Origin: Selenomonas sp. AE3005
GTDB taxonomy: Bacteria; Bacillota; Negativicutes; Selenomonadales; Selenomonadaceae
Reading direction: 5' to 3'
Length of the DNA: 64,000 nucleotides
Assembly (NCBI RefSeq): GCF_000686945.1
Contig: NZ_JMME01000008.1
Coordinates: 1-64,000 of the forward strand
Below, one piece after another: positions 51,635 to 61,800 of the stretch (within the stretch, counting starts at the first letter, position 1; each line of letters begins with the position of its first letter). Made by a program: the position numbers and the translations under genes. Under the pieces are notes generated by a model. The model saw nothing but the letters and a program-made list of their open reading frames with translations. It did not search any database and was not told where the DNA came from.

Positions 51635-52798
51635 ATGAGAAATTTTATAAAAATGTTACAGAAAATGAAGGGGAGCACTCAGGAAGCAGAACTGGCAAAA
51701 TTGATAGAAAACGGGGACAAGGTAGGCTTGTTTACTGCTGCTAATGATGTTCCGGCTTTGGAAACAGCCATAGATATAGTACGGCACTTGAGAATGCAAG
51801 GCCTGCAAATTGCTTGTATTTGTGTGTTGGACGAATGTGCCGAACTGGTTCGATTGGCCGTTGATGAGCTGGAAATAGTCACAGTCAGCCAGCTGAACAG
51901 TAAAGCACGGGGGATTAAGAAAATATTGATATTGAATTCTTATAAGGTATGGCCGGAGGCAATCTATCAATACTTTCTCGAACAGGGCTTGTCGGTTTAT
52001 ATGCTTGAGGACTCCGACCGTTATCATATACGGCGCAAGGAGGCATGGGCTCATATAACGGATTATTTTGATGAATATATGTTATTGGCAGATGATGAAT
52101 CAAAGGAAACGTATCTGGCGGTCATACGCGAACGCATGAATGGACAATTGACGGAGTTTAGATTTGCGCCAGAACCACAATATATGCTTTGTGGTTATAT
52201 GCCCGACAAAGGTGATATCGTAATAGATGGCGGAGCTTTTGACGGAAAAACGGCCAAGGATTTTGCGGCGATGGGCGCGCGAGTATATGCGTTTGAAATG
52301 AATGCTGTAAATTTTGCTGCTTGCCAAAAAAACAATACAGATAATAATTGCGTGTTTGAAAACATGGGATTATGGTCATGTAAAAGGCAGCTGAACTACA
52401 ATGTGCAGGGAGCAGGTTCCCATATAAGCAATGTGGGTGGTGAGTGTGCTGGTGTGATAGATATTGACACCTATGTCCGGGAGAATAATATACCCAGAAT
52501 TGATTATATCAAGCTGGATGTAGAAGGTGCTGAACTTGAGGTGCTGAAAGGGGCGTTTTTAACCATCAGCCAGTTCAAGCCGAAACTGGCAATAAGCGCT
52601 TATCACAAGCCAGAGGATTTATATGAAATACAAAAGTACATACGTTCACTAAGATGTGATTATCAATTTGCTTTCCGGCATTACAGGATTGATGGGCGTG
52701 ATTATTATCTGGATGATAATCTGAGAAAAGTATACAGGCATTATGATTTGGATTATATGGTGCCAACCCCTTGGGAATATGTATTATATGCTCGTTAA
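51635..52798 (+). CDS. FkbM family methyltransferase
   Basis: The start is ATG 51635 (GGAGAGACAGG upstream), not the ATG at 51620, which lacks a ribosome site. The 387-residue protein has an N-terminal helical region and a C-terminal SAM-dependent domain: IVIDGGAFDGKTAKDFAAMGARVYAFE, then IDIDTYV, RIDYIKLDVEGAELEVLKGA and LAISAYHKPEDL, all FkbM features. FkbM enzymes O-methylate sugars and other hydroxyls. Its place between twin flagellin genes suggests methylation of the flagellin glycan. Confidence 0.88.
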   Translation: MRNFIKMLQKMKGSTQEAELAKLIENGDKVGLFTAANDVPALETAIDIVRHLRMQGLQIACICVLDECAELVRLAVDELEIVTVSQLNSKARGIKKILILNSYKVWPEAIYQYFLEQGLSVYMLEDSDRYHIRRKEAWAHITDYFDEYMLLADDESKETYLAVIRERMNGQLTEFRFAPEPQYMLCGYMPDKGDIVIDGGAFDGKTAKDFAAMGARVYAFEMNAVNFAACQKNNTDNNCVFENMGLWSCKRQLNYNVQGAGSHISNVGGECAGVIDIDTYVRENNIPRIDYIKLDVEGAELEVLKGAFLTISQFKPKLAISAYHKPEDLYEIQKYIRSLRCDYQFAFRHYRIDGRDYYLDDNLRKVYRHYDLDYMVPTPWEYVLYAR

Positions 52799-52833
52799 AA
52801 GTAAAAAAAATTATGGGTTCGCAAAAAAATACT

Positions 52834-52860
52834 TAAGAAATTGAAAAAACATACGATATA
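52834..52860 (+). promoter_or_regulatory. Sigma-28-type promoter of flagellin copy 2
   Basis: TAAGAAAT (52834-52841) and ACGATATA (52853-52860). It is a weaker match than copy 1 (ACGATATA against CCGATAAA), so the two copies may differ in strength. Confidence 0.75.
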
Positions 52861-52868
52861 TATAGTGT

Positions 52869-53021
52869 AAGCGAAGATAATCAGCAAATCAATACAAGGA
52901 TGCTTGTGGTCAGCTAGCAGCCACTTGCAAGAGTAGCGATTTGCTAATTATATATGCTAACGACAGTCAGGGATGGCTGTTACAAAATATTATTTTTCTA
53001 CATTCAAGGAGGAAAAACATC
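52869..53021 (+). promoter_or_regulatory. Structured 5' leader of flagellin copy 2
   Basis: The duplicate of 50079-50231, with a perfect outer stem AGCAAATC/GATTTGCT and the same GTGG...CCAC inner part and AAGGAGG site. The duplication therefore includes the leader but not the promoter. Confidence 0.6.
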
Positions 53022-54341
53022 ATGGCAATGGTAGTAAAGAACAACATGTCGGCAATCTCGACGCTGAACACTCTGAACAAGAACTCCAGCGCACTGTCCA
53101 AGAGCCTGCAGAAAGTATCTTCCGGTATGAAGATTAACTCGGCAGCAGATGATGCTTCCGGTTATGCGATTTCCGAGCGTATGCGCGTTCAGATTCGCGG
53201 TCTTGATCAGGCAAATGCCAACACGCAGAACGGCAGCAGCATGCTGAAGGTTGCAGAAGGTGCCGTAAGCTCCACCGTTGATATCCTGAAAACGCTGAAA
53301 GAGAAAGTTATCAACGCAGCTAACGATACCAACACGGACAGCGACCGTCAGACCATCCAGAAGGAACTGAACCAGAGCATTGACCAGATCAACGACAATG
53401 CCAATGTTACCTTCAACGGCAAGTATCTTGTTGATGGTTCGCACAACAAGAAGATTGTGCAGACCTCTACAGCTTTGACCAATGAGAGCTTGAATTCTGC
53501 TACTGCTTCCGGTACTGCTTTGACTGCATTGGAGGATCGTAACGGCAACAATCTGAACATCCATTCTTCGGATAACATTACGGTTTCCTATGTAAAACAG
53601 GGCAAGACTTATTCTACCACGTTTAGTGTAGGTTCTACTGACTTGGGTACAGCTATCAATAGGGCAACATCGGCAACTGGTGCCGGTGGTAGCGATTTAT
53701 CGCTTTCTCAGGCCAATACATCGTATATCGGTTTGGACAGCTCCAGCAATTCAGTCTACACGGCTGATGGTGGCAATGCACTGACGATTGCAGCAGGTGT
53801 CAGTGGTACTGCCGGTCAGATTAGCGGTTTCACGATTAGTGTAACGGATTCTGATGGCAATATAAATAAGTCTGCCAACGCTGTACTGGATAACTTCACC
53901 GAATCTATCCGTGCAGAAAATACCGGTGATGACAACAGCTTGGTATTACAGGTTGGCACGAAAGCCAATCAGGCCATCAAGGTAGGTCTTACGGATATGC
54001 GTTCCGAGGCTCTGGGGCTTTCCGGTTCCGATGGCACGAAGCTGAACATCTCCACGCAGGTGAAGGCTAATGCCGCGATCAATGTTCTCGATAATGCGGT
54101 ACAGAAAGCACTGGATCAGCAGACGACTATCGGCTCCATCGAAAGCCGTCTTGAGTACACCAGCAGCAACCTGACCACGGCATCTGAGAACGTACAGGCT
54201 GCAGAATCCACGATTCGTGATGCTGACATGGCGAAGGAAATGACGAACTACACGAAGAACAATGTTCTTCTGCAGGCCGCTCAGTCCATGCTGGCGCAGG
54301 CCAACCAGAGCAGCAGCTCGGTACTCAGCCTCCTCCAGTAA
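53022..54341 (+). CDS. Flagellin (copy 2 of an identical-protein pair)
   Basis: A 439-residue flagellin with the same amino-acid sequence as 50232-51551. Nucleotide differences are about ten synonymous changes, grouped in the first 450 and last 350 bases, with none seen in the middle. This pattern points to gene conversion or a recent duplication with selection on the protein. It has its own promoter, leader and terminator. Confidence 0.96.
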   Translation: MAMVVKNNMSAISTLNTLNKNSSALSKSLQKVSSGMKINSAADDASGYAISERMRVQIRGLDQANANTQNGSSMLKVAEGAVSSTVDILKTLKEKVINAANDTNTDSDRQTIQKELNQSIDQINDNANVTFNGKYLVDGSHNKKIVQTSTALTNESLNSATASGTALTALEDRNGNNLNIHSSDNITVSYVKQGKTYSTTFSVGSTDLGTAINRATSATGAGGSDLSLSQANTSYIGLDSSSNSVYTADGGNALTIAAGVSGTAGQISGFTISVTDSDGNINKSANAVLDNFTESIRAENTGDDNSLVLQVGTKANQAIKVGLTDMRSEALGLSGSDGTKLNISTQVKANAAINVLDNAVQKALDQQTTIGSIESRLEYTSSNLTTASENVQAAESTIRDADMAKEMTNYTKNNVLLQAAQSMLAQANQSSSSVLSLLQ

Positions 54342-54373
54342 CAGACAATTCTTCGTTATTACGATTAACTGCC

Positions 54374-54402
54374 AAAAACCGCCCTTCGGGGCGGTTTTTT
54401 TT
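54374..54402 (+). terminator. Intrinsic terminator of flagellin copy 2
   Basis: AAAACCGCCC-TTC-GGGGCGGTTTTTTTT. Confidence 0.93.
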
Positions 54403-54470
54403 GTGGAAGGTATTTTCTGTTATATAGAGAATATTTTAGATAGAACAGCATAGTGATGGAGGGGAGTTCA

Positions 54471-57305
54471 TTGAAAATATCTGCTTGTTATATTGTAAAA
54501 AACGAAGAGGTTAATCTGGAAAAATCTTTAAACAGTATAAAAAATAAAGTTGACGAACTCATAGTAGTGGATACTGGCTCCACAGATAATACTGTGGGGA
54601 TAGCAAAAAAATTTAATGCAAAAATTTTCTGTATTCCGTGGAAAAATGATTTTAGTGAAGCCAGAAATGTGGCCATTGCCCAAGCAACAGGAGAATGGAT
54701 TTTGTTTTTGGATGCAGATGAATATTTTTCGGATAATCCATCTGTTGATTTGCATGAAGTAATCCTGTCCTTACAGCCTGCTGATGTCATGCTGGTATCT
54801 ATGGATAATATCGATGCAGACAGTCGGGAAAATCTTCTGACATTTTATGCGCCGAGAATATTCCGCAATGTTGAGGGATTGTGCTATGAAGGAAGAATAC
54901 ATGAAGAATTGCGCTATCGTGGAAAACAGGTAGAAAAAATAGTTTATGTGCCAGAAGAACAGTTAAAAATTGTTCATACAGGATATTCTGTTTCCATATC
55001 ACATGAGAAAGCAGAACGAAATTTGCAGTTGTTATTGTATGAATTGGAAAATACAGAAAAACCGGATGTGCTATATCCATATTTGGCAGAAGTTTATGCA
55101 GCATTGGATAATGCAGAAAAAGCAAAATACTACGCAGAACAGGATATAAAAAATGGCCGTCGACGAATAACATTTGCAAGCAAGTCATGGCGTATATTGT
55201 TAGATTATGCAGTTAAGGAAAATGATAAAAGAAAGCGCAGAGAGATAGCAGCTAGCGCTGTGTTTAATTTTCCTGAAATACCGGAATTTCACGCTGAATT
55301 AGCGGAGAGCCTGGCTGCTGATTACATATATACAGATGCGATAAGAGAGGCGGAAAAGGCAGAAAAATTATTTCATAACTATGATGATATAGAACCGATG
55401 CAATTTACAACAGATATGCTGATAATGCTAAAAAAAAGATTGAATGACTGGAAAGTTTTGCAAAAAAATAGTGAAAAGCTATATATAACGGCCTGTGTCA
55501 TTGTACGCAATGAAGAGAAAAATATTGCTGCATGGCTGGCAAATACTCAGCAGTACGCTGATCAGCAAGTGGTGGTGGATACAGGCTCTAAGGATAAAAC
55601 GGTAGAAATTGTAAAAAAAAGTAAGGCATATATATATGATTTTAATTGGCAAAATGATTTTTCTCAGGCGAAAAATTATGCGTTGAGTAAAGCCAAAGGT
55701 AATTGGGTATTTTTTTTAGATGCGGATGAGACTTTTGCTAACCCGCAGCAATTAAGGGGATATTTAGCTGGAATAGAAAAATATAAAAAAAATATAGATG
55801 CAATTATGGTTCCGATAATCAATATTGATACGGATATGAATAATCAGGAAATAAGCCGCTTTTTAAATGTGCGTATTTTCAGGAATTTGCCGGGTATTCA
55901 TTATGAAGGATATGTACATGAAAGACTGGTGATGGCAGAAGGGAAGCCACTACAGCTATATAAAGAAGAACATGATTTACAAATTATCCATACGGGATAT
56001 TCATCGCACATCATTGCTGGCAAAGTAGAAAGAAACTGGAAAATTCTGCAAGATGATATAGAAAAAAATGGCGAACAGCCTGTACATTATCGTTATTTGG
56101 CAGATTGCTATTATGCTAGAGGAAATATGGAACAGGCATTGAAATATGCAATTCTGGCTCTGGGATCAACAGTACAGGCCGTTGATTCAGCAAGTGATAT
56201 GTTTGATATTGCTTTAACTTGTGTAGAAAAAATGGATTGTAAAGTGGCAGAATGTCTGGCTTTGGCAAAAAAAGCGCAAGCATTATTCCCTAAAAAAGCG
56301 GCGTATTTTATAAAAGCAGGGCATTATCTGTTTAGTGTGGGAAAAACGGATGATGCTGCAAAGGAGTTTGGAAAGGCGCTGGTATGCTTGCGGGAAAATA
56401 ACAACAATACAGGTGATACATATACATCAATTGCAGAACAATCATTGTTATATCAGGATATGGCATTGATATATCATCAGAAACGTGAATGGGAAAAAGC
56501 GGCTTTGTGCTTACAAAAAGCAAAGCAATTTTCCAGTCTTGATGATGGTATAATCCGAATGATTTTAAACAGCAACAAAGAAAAAAATATAGCAGAACAA
56601 GTGAAAGCATTGCAATCATATATGGGGAACGAAACAATAAATCAGCATTACATTGCTCAATGGCTGGAGGAAAAAGGTTTCCTAAAGCACTGGCAGATTT
56701 TTACCGGGGAAAATAAACAGGAATATGTATTGGCTCAAAATGAAGATTTAATAGTGTTATATAAAAAAATTGAGCAAGATATGGCTAATAATATAGTTGG
56801 TTTATGCCGAATATTGATAAAATTACATCAAGAAAGAGATTCGTTGATAAAAGGTGTGCAGATAGCGAACTTATCTCAAGCTTTGCCAGAGGCTATGTAT
56901 GCAGTATGGGAGTGTTGGCAAAAATATGAACCGGTAAATGATTTTCACTGGGATGGATATAAAGTTTGGCTGCGCCAGATGATTGTATGGGGAAGTGCAG
57001 AGCAATTGCAAGATTTTGTTGAATTGGCTGCTGGTTTATCTGATTCGTGCTTATGGGAAATGGCCGAAGAACTTTTCCAAGGTGAAAAATGGTTGATAGC
57101 GTGGAATGTCTATAGTAGAATTCCTGCTGCCAGTAAATATGTCAAAGGAAAATTTTGGTGCCATGCCGGAATATGCCAGTTCTCTTTAGGAAATAATGAA
57201 ATTGCAGGTGAATGTTTTGCCAATGCCACAGCCTATGATGATACGGATGAAGAGTGCAGGTCATATATAACATGGAACGAAAGGAGGCTGAAGAATGATG
57301 CCTAA
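54471..57305 (+). CDS. Double-module GT2 glycosyltransferase with TPR regions
   Basis: The start is TTG 54471, five bases after GGAGGGGAG; the ATGs at 54453 and 54456 lie before that site. The 944-residue protein has two GT2 modules: residues about 1-230 (ISACYIVKNEE, VVDTGSTDNT, EWILFLDADEYF) and about 340-560 (ITACVIVRNEEKNIAAWL, VVDTGSKDKTVE, WVFFLDADETF). Both keep the DAD motif, so both may be active. Helical TPR-like stretches follow each module. The gene is AT-rich compared with the flagellins. It overlaps the next gene by 11 bases. A role in stepwise glycan assembly on flagellin is inferred. Confidence 0.85.
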   Translation: MKISACYIVKNEEVNLEKSLNSIKNKVDELIVVDTGSTDNTVGIAKKFNAKIFCIPWKNDFSEARNVAIAQATGEWILFLDADEYFSDNPSVDLHEVILSLQPADVMLVSMDNIDADSRENLLTFYAPRIFRNVEGLCYEGRIHEELRYRGKQVEKIVYVPEEQLKIVHTGYSVSISHEKAERNLQLLLYELENTEKPDVLYPYLAEVYAALDNAEKAKYYAEQDIKNGRRRITFASKSWRILLDYAVKENDKRKRREIAASAVFNFPEIPEFHAELAESLAADYIYTDAIREAEKAEKLFHNYDDIEPMQFTTDMLIMLKKRLNDWKVLQKNSEKLYITACVIVRNEEKNIAAWLANTQQYADQQVVVDTGSKDKTVEIVKKSKAYIYDFNWQNDFSQAKNYALSKAKGNWVFFLDADETFANPQQLRGYLAGIEKYKKNIDAIMVPIINIDTDMNNQEISRFLNVRIFRNLPGIHYEGYVHERLVMAEGKPLQLYKEEHDLQIIHTGYSSHIIAGKVERNWKILQDDIEKNGEQPVHYRYLADCYYARGNMEQALKYAILALGSTVQAVDSASDMFDIALTCVEKMDCKVAECLALAKKAQALFPKKAAYFIKAGHYLFSVGKTDDAAKEFGKALVCLRENNNNTGDTYTSIAEQSLLYQDMALIYHQKREWEKAALCLQKAKQFSSLDDGIIRMILNSNKEKNIAEQVKALQSYMGNETINQHYIAQWLEEKGFLKHWQIFTGENKQEYVLAQNEDLIVLYKKIEQDMANNIVGLCRILIKLHQERDSLIKGVQIANLSQALPEAMYAVWECWQKYEPVNDFHWDGYKVWLRQMIVWGSAEQLQDFVELAAGLSDSCLWEMAEELFQGEKWLIAWNVYSRIPAASKYVKGKFWCHAGICQFSLGNNEIAGECFANATAYDDTDEECRSYITWNERRLKNDA

Positions 57306-58836
57306 AATATCTGCATGTGTCATAGTCAGGAATGAAGAAGCCAATTTACCACAGTGGCTGCGCTGTGTTAAGAGCTTGGCTGACGAATGGATTGTCGTGG
57401 ATACAGGTTCCGTGGATAATACGGTTAATATTGCCATAGAAGCAGGGGCAAAAGTATATACTTTCTCATGGTGTAATGATTTTTCTGCAGCAAAAAATTA
57501 TGCTTTGTCACAAGCAAGTGGCGAATGGATTGTTTTTTTAGATGCTGACGAATATTTCCGTCCTAATGACATACCGAGGATTAAGGCCAAGATAAAAAAA
57601 ATGCACCATGATAAAATGCTGGCCGGCTTTATATGCAAGCTGATAAATATTGATAAGGATAGGCACAATGCTATAATTGATAGTGTGTATCAAATACGTA
57701 TATTTCGCAACAAGCCATTTCTGCGATTTCGTGGCAAGATACATGAAGGGTTATTTAATCCGACAGAAAAGAATTTAAAAATGGAATACTTTCCGGAGAT
57801 TACGATATATCATACGGGATATTCCTATAGTATTATCAGAAAAAAAACAGAACGCAACCTTCAACTGATATTGGAAGAAATTTCCAATCGAGGAGAACGA
57901 CCTGTTGATTATTTTTATTTGATGGATTGCTATTATGGTTTGGGAGATTATGAGAAGACAATTTATTATGCGAGAAAAGCTTTAGAGGAAAATATTGATA
58001 TTATGGGGGTAAAGGGGCATATTCATGAAAGATTAATTAGTGCTCTTATTATGCAAAAATATCCTTGGGAGGATATATTAAGTGTAATAAATAGTGCAAT
58101 GGAGAGATACCCCATGGCGGCTGAATTCCCATTTTTAGCCGGAATTTATCTGTTTGACCATAAGCGATACGTAGAAGCGGAAATGTGGCTGATGAAAGGA
58201 TGGGATATATTTAATAAGGAAAAAGCAGATACCAGTGTGAAATTTATGACGAATCATACTGAAGCAATGGTGCCGCGTATATGTTTATATATAGGACGGT
58301 TATTACATATGCAAAATGAATATACTAAGGAACTGGAATACTATTTAGAAGGCTTAAAAAGAAATCTGTATGATGAAATGCTGTTGGGAGCCTTGATTAG
58401 TACAACGATAAATTTGGATATGGAAGATGTAATTCAAGTGTTAAATACTATGTATAATAAGGAAAAAGACGCAGAATTTCTTAGTAAGGCATTGTATAAA
58501 ACAGTTCGTCCTCAATTGGCGATTTTTTACGGACATGGACATAATATGACAGCGGCAGATACCTATTTATTTGCAGGAAATATCAGAGCGGCTGCTGAAC
58601 AGGTTTTGCATGAGTCAGTTTGTATTGAACAGTTGGCAATTTGGTTGTCATGTCGTTTGCAGATACCGGCAGAAAGAGAATCTAATGTGAATATATTGTT
58701 ATCCGCGAAGGCTAGGAATGTTTATAGATGGTATGATGGGGAAAAAGAGGATAAAGTAAATCTAACATTGAAACAGTTGAGAATGATTGATAGCATAGCT
58801 GAATTAAAATCATCGTTATCAGATAACAGGGAATAA
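57295..58836 (+). CDS. GT2 family glycosyltransferase with helical repeat C-terminus
   Basis: A 513-residue protein. The GT2 module (residues 1-230) shows ISACVIVRNEEANLPQWL, WIVVDTGSVDNT, NDFSAAKNYALSQASGEWIVFLDADEYF and RIFRNKPFLRFRGKIHEGL. The remainder is TPR-like helices. It starts within the preceding gene (11-base overlap) behind AAGGAGGCTGAAG, so it is translationally coupled. AT-rich. It is paralogous to 48912-50045 and to both modules of 54471-57305. Confidence 0.87.
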   Translation: MMPKISACVIVRNEEANLPQWLRCVKSLADEWIVVDTGSVDNTVNIAIEAGAKVYTFSWCNDFSAAKNYALSQASGEWIVFLDADEYFRPNDIPRIKAKIKKMHHDKMLAGFICKLINIDKDRHNAIIDSVYQIRIFRNKPFLRFRGKIHEGLFNPTEKNLKMEYFPEITIYHTGYSYSIIRKKTERNLQLILEEISNRGERPVDYFYLMDCYYGLGDYEKTIYYARKALEENIDIMGVKGHIHERLISALIMQKYPWEDILSVINSAMERYPMAAEFPFLAGIYLFDHKRYVEAEMWLMKGWDIFNKEKADTSVKFMTNHTEAMVPRICLYIGRLLHMQNEYTKELEYYLEGLKRNLYDEMLLGALISTTINLDMEDVIQVLNTMYNKEKDAEFLSKALYKTVRPQLAIFYGHGHNMTAADTYLFAGNIRAAAEQVLHESVCIEQLAIWLSCRLQIPAERESNVNILLSAKARNVYRWYDGEKEDKVNLTLKQLRMIDSIAELKSSLSDNRE

Positions 58837-58846
58837 GGAGATAATT

Positions 58847-61800
58847 ATGCGAAGCAGCGAAGTGTATTTTCAAGATAAGATTATAGCTGCCTTGGAGGCA
58901 CATGATTATTCATTGGCGAATTCAGTCATAAATGAGTTAAAAAAAATAAATCGCTTACAAGGTCAAATGTGGGAAATATCGCTGTATTTAGAGCAAGAGC
59001 AAGTGACGAAAGCCAGAGAGTGTTGGAGCCAAGTTAATAGGATAGCTCCGCAGGATGCACAGGTTCGTTTTTTATCCGTATATATTGCATATAATGAAGG
59101 ACAAAGGGTAAATCTTATTGGTGATATCACTTCCTTGATAGCGGACGATTTAATGTCGGATTATAAGGGAAAATTGTATAATTTACTCGGACAATGCTGG
59201 CGTCAGCTTGGTGAGCCAGAAAAATGTATAGAGGCCTATAAAAAAGCTGGTGCTTATGAAAATGATTTACATGAAAAACGTATGAATTATAGTAATTATT
59301 TATTTAATAGTCATTATGTGAATATGCCACCTGCAAACCAATATAAAGAAATGTTGGCAGGATATGCATCGTTGTACAAAAAACAGGAATTTATGCATCG
59401 TCTGCCATGTTATGCTAGTAATGAAAGAAAAATAAGAATTGGTTTTTTGTCTGCTGATTTGCATCGTCACGTGGTTTTGTGTTTTGCTTATAGCCTGATT
59501 GCAAATTATGATAAGAATAAGTTTGTTGTATATGTATATTCTGTTGGTCAAGATGATGATTACAGTGATAAATTGGCAAAATGTGTTGATAAATGGCAAA
59601 ATATAGCAAAAGTTTCAAATGTGGAAAAAGCAAAAATTATTTACAATGACAAGATTGATATCCTGATGGATTTAGGCGGACATACCAAGAATAATTGCCT
59701 CGAAGTAATGGCGCTAAAACCGGCACCTGTTGAAGTGTCAGGAATTGGATATTGGGCCTCTACGGGAGTGCCGCAAATAGATTACTTCATGGGCGATGTT
59801 TATTTAGATAAAATTGAGGAACAGGATTTTTTCACCGAAAATATTCTGCGGTTGCCGCAAACGCACTTTTGCTACATGCCGCTTACCTATTATGAACTTC
59901 CTAAGTTATCGGCGTTTAAGCGAAATGGATATATAACATTTGGTTCTTTTAATAATTTTACCAAAGTAAATGGAAATGTCTTATCGGTGTGGCGGGAAAT
60001 ATTGATGCAATGTGCAGAGGCGCATCTTCTGTTGAAAGCAGATATTTTTAACAGGGAAGAAACCGCGGAATATGCAATGAAGAAGATGGAACAAGCTGGG
60101 CTGCCCATGGATCGTATCGAGATTCGGGGCATAACAAAAGAGTACTTGCCGGAGTATGGGGACATTGACATTGTATTAGATACGTTTCCATATCCTGGAG
60201 GTGGAACTACGTGCGATGCATTGTATATGGGCAGACCGGTAATAACTCTTTGCGGTGAGCACCATGGCAGCCGGTTTGGTTATAGCATAATGTGTAATCT
60301 GGGAATGAAAGAGCTGGTGGCGGATAGTGAATCGGATTATATTCGCCTGGCGGTATCGTTAGCAGAGGATAAAGAGCTTTTGGCCGTATTGCATCGGGAT
60401 TTGCGTCATATATTGGCAAAGTCACCGCTTATGGATAGAACAGCTTATCAGCAACAAATAGAGGAGGTATGGGAAAAGATTTGGAAGAAATATCGAAGCA
60501 ATGAAAATTTATCATTTACGAGTGATAGAGATACATATCGGTATATGCTAAGTGATCTTTTGGCTGCTGGGGAGTACCGGCAGGCTATGGCGGCAGCGGA
60601 CAGAATTTTATGTACGGAACAGACAGACACAGCATTGCTGGAGCAAGCAATGGTGGCTTATTTGGATGGCAATGATATGTACATGGCGCATAAGACTTTG
60701 GAACGAATACAAAGGAATGGCAGCCTTAGTCCGTGGGGGCATTATTTGGCTGCATATGCAGCCATTAACGATGGCAAGGGCGATGAGGCCTTATCATTGG
60801 CAAATATTGCCCTAAAGAGTGGCAAACTTACCAGAATGCAAAAAGGGGCTGTCCATCATTTGCTGGCAGAAGTTTACAAAGAAGCTGGAAATTTGTCTCG
60901 GGCTGCACAGGAATACTTTTACTCCAGCCAATGTAAAGAAACAGCAATGGAAAAGTGGCTGGAATATAGCAACTATTTATTACATAGCCACTTTTATTCT
61001 GTGGCAGATATACAGCGATTTGCCGCTGCCAGTCATTATCAGCAGCTGATGCCTGGGGGGCGCTTTCATCACGATGTCAACATTCATAGAAAGCACAAAA
61101 AAATTCGTGTAGGATATATATCGCCTGATTTTAATAGACATGTTGTTGCATCTTTTGCCGATGTTTTGTTAGCAAATTATGATGAAAGAGTTTTCTCTGT
61201 ATATGTATATACGAATTGTATGGAGGATGATGTTAGCAAATGGTTAAAAAGAAAAGTAGTTAAATGGTGCAATTTTAGAGGTTGGACAGTTGAGCAGATA
61301 GCAGAACAAATTTACCAGGATGAAATTGACATTTTGATGGATTTGGCAGGACATACAGCAAATAATTCCTTGCCTGTATTAGCGTTGAAACCGGCACCAA
61401 TTCAAATTTCTGGCATAGGATATTTCGCAACAACCGGACTAAAAGCTATAGATTATTTTCTGACAGATAAATATAGTACAGACGAAACTCAAATAAATTT
61501 TTTTACAGAAAAATTATTAGTTTTATCTCATTCGCATTTGTGTTATACGCCTTTACCTATGTATGAACGTATTCATGGTAATGTGGCTCCGTTTACTTAT
61601 AATGGCTATATAACCTTTGGCAGTTTTAATAATTTCGCTAAAGTTACAGACGAAGTTATGGCTTTATGGGGGGAGATCTTACATCGTGTTCAAGGTGCAA
61701 AATTATTATTGAAAGCGCAGATATTTTCACGGCCATATGGAAAGCGTAGTGCATTGATGAGGCTGCAGCAAGCGGGAATTCCTAGGGAACGATTAATTAT

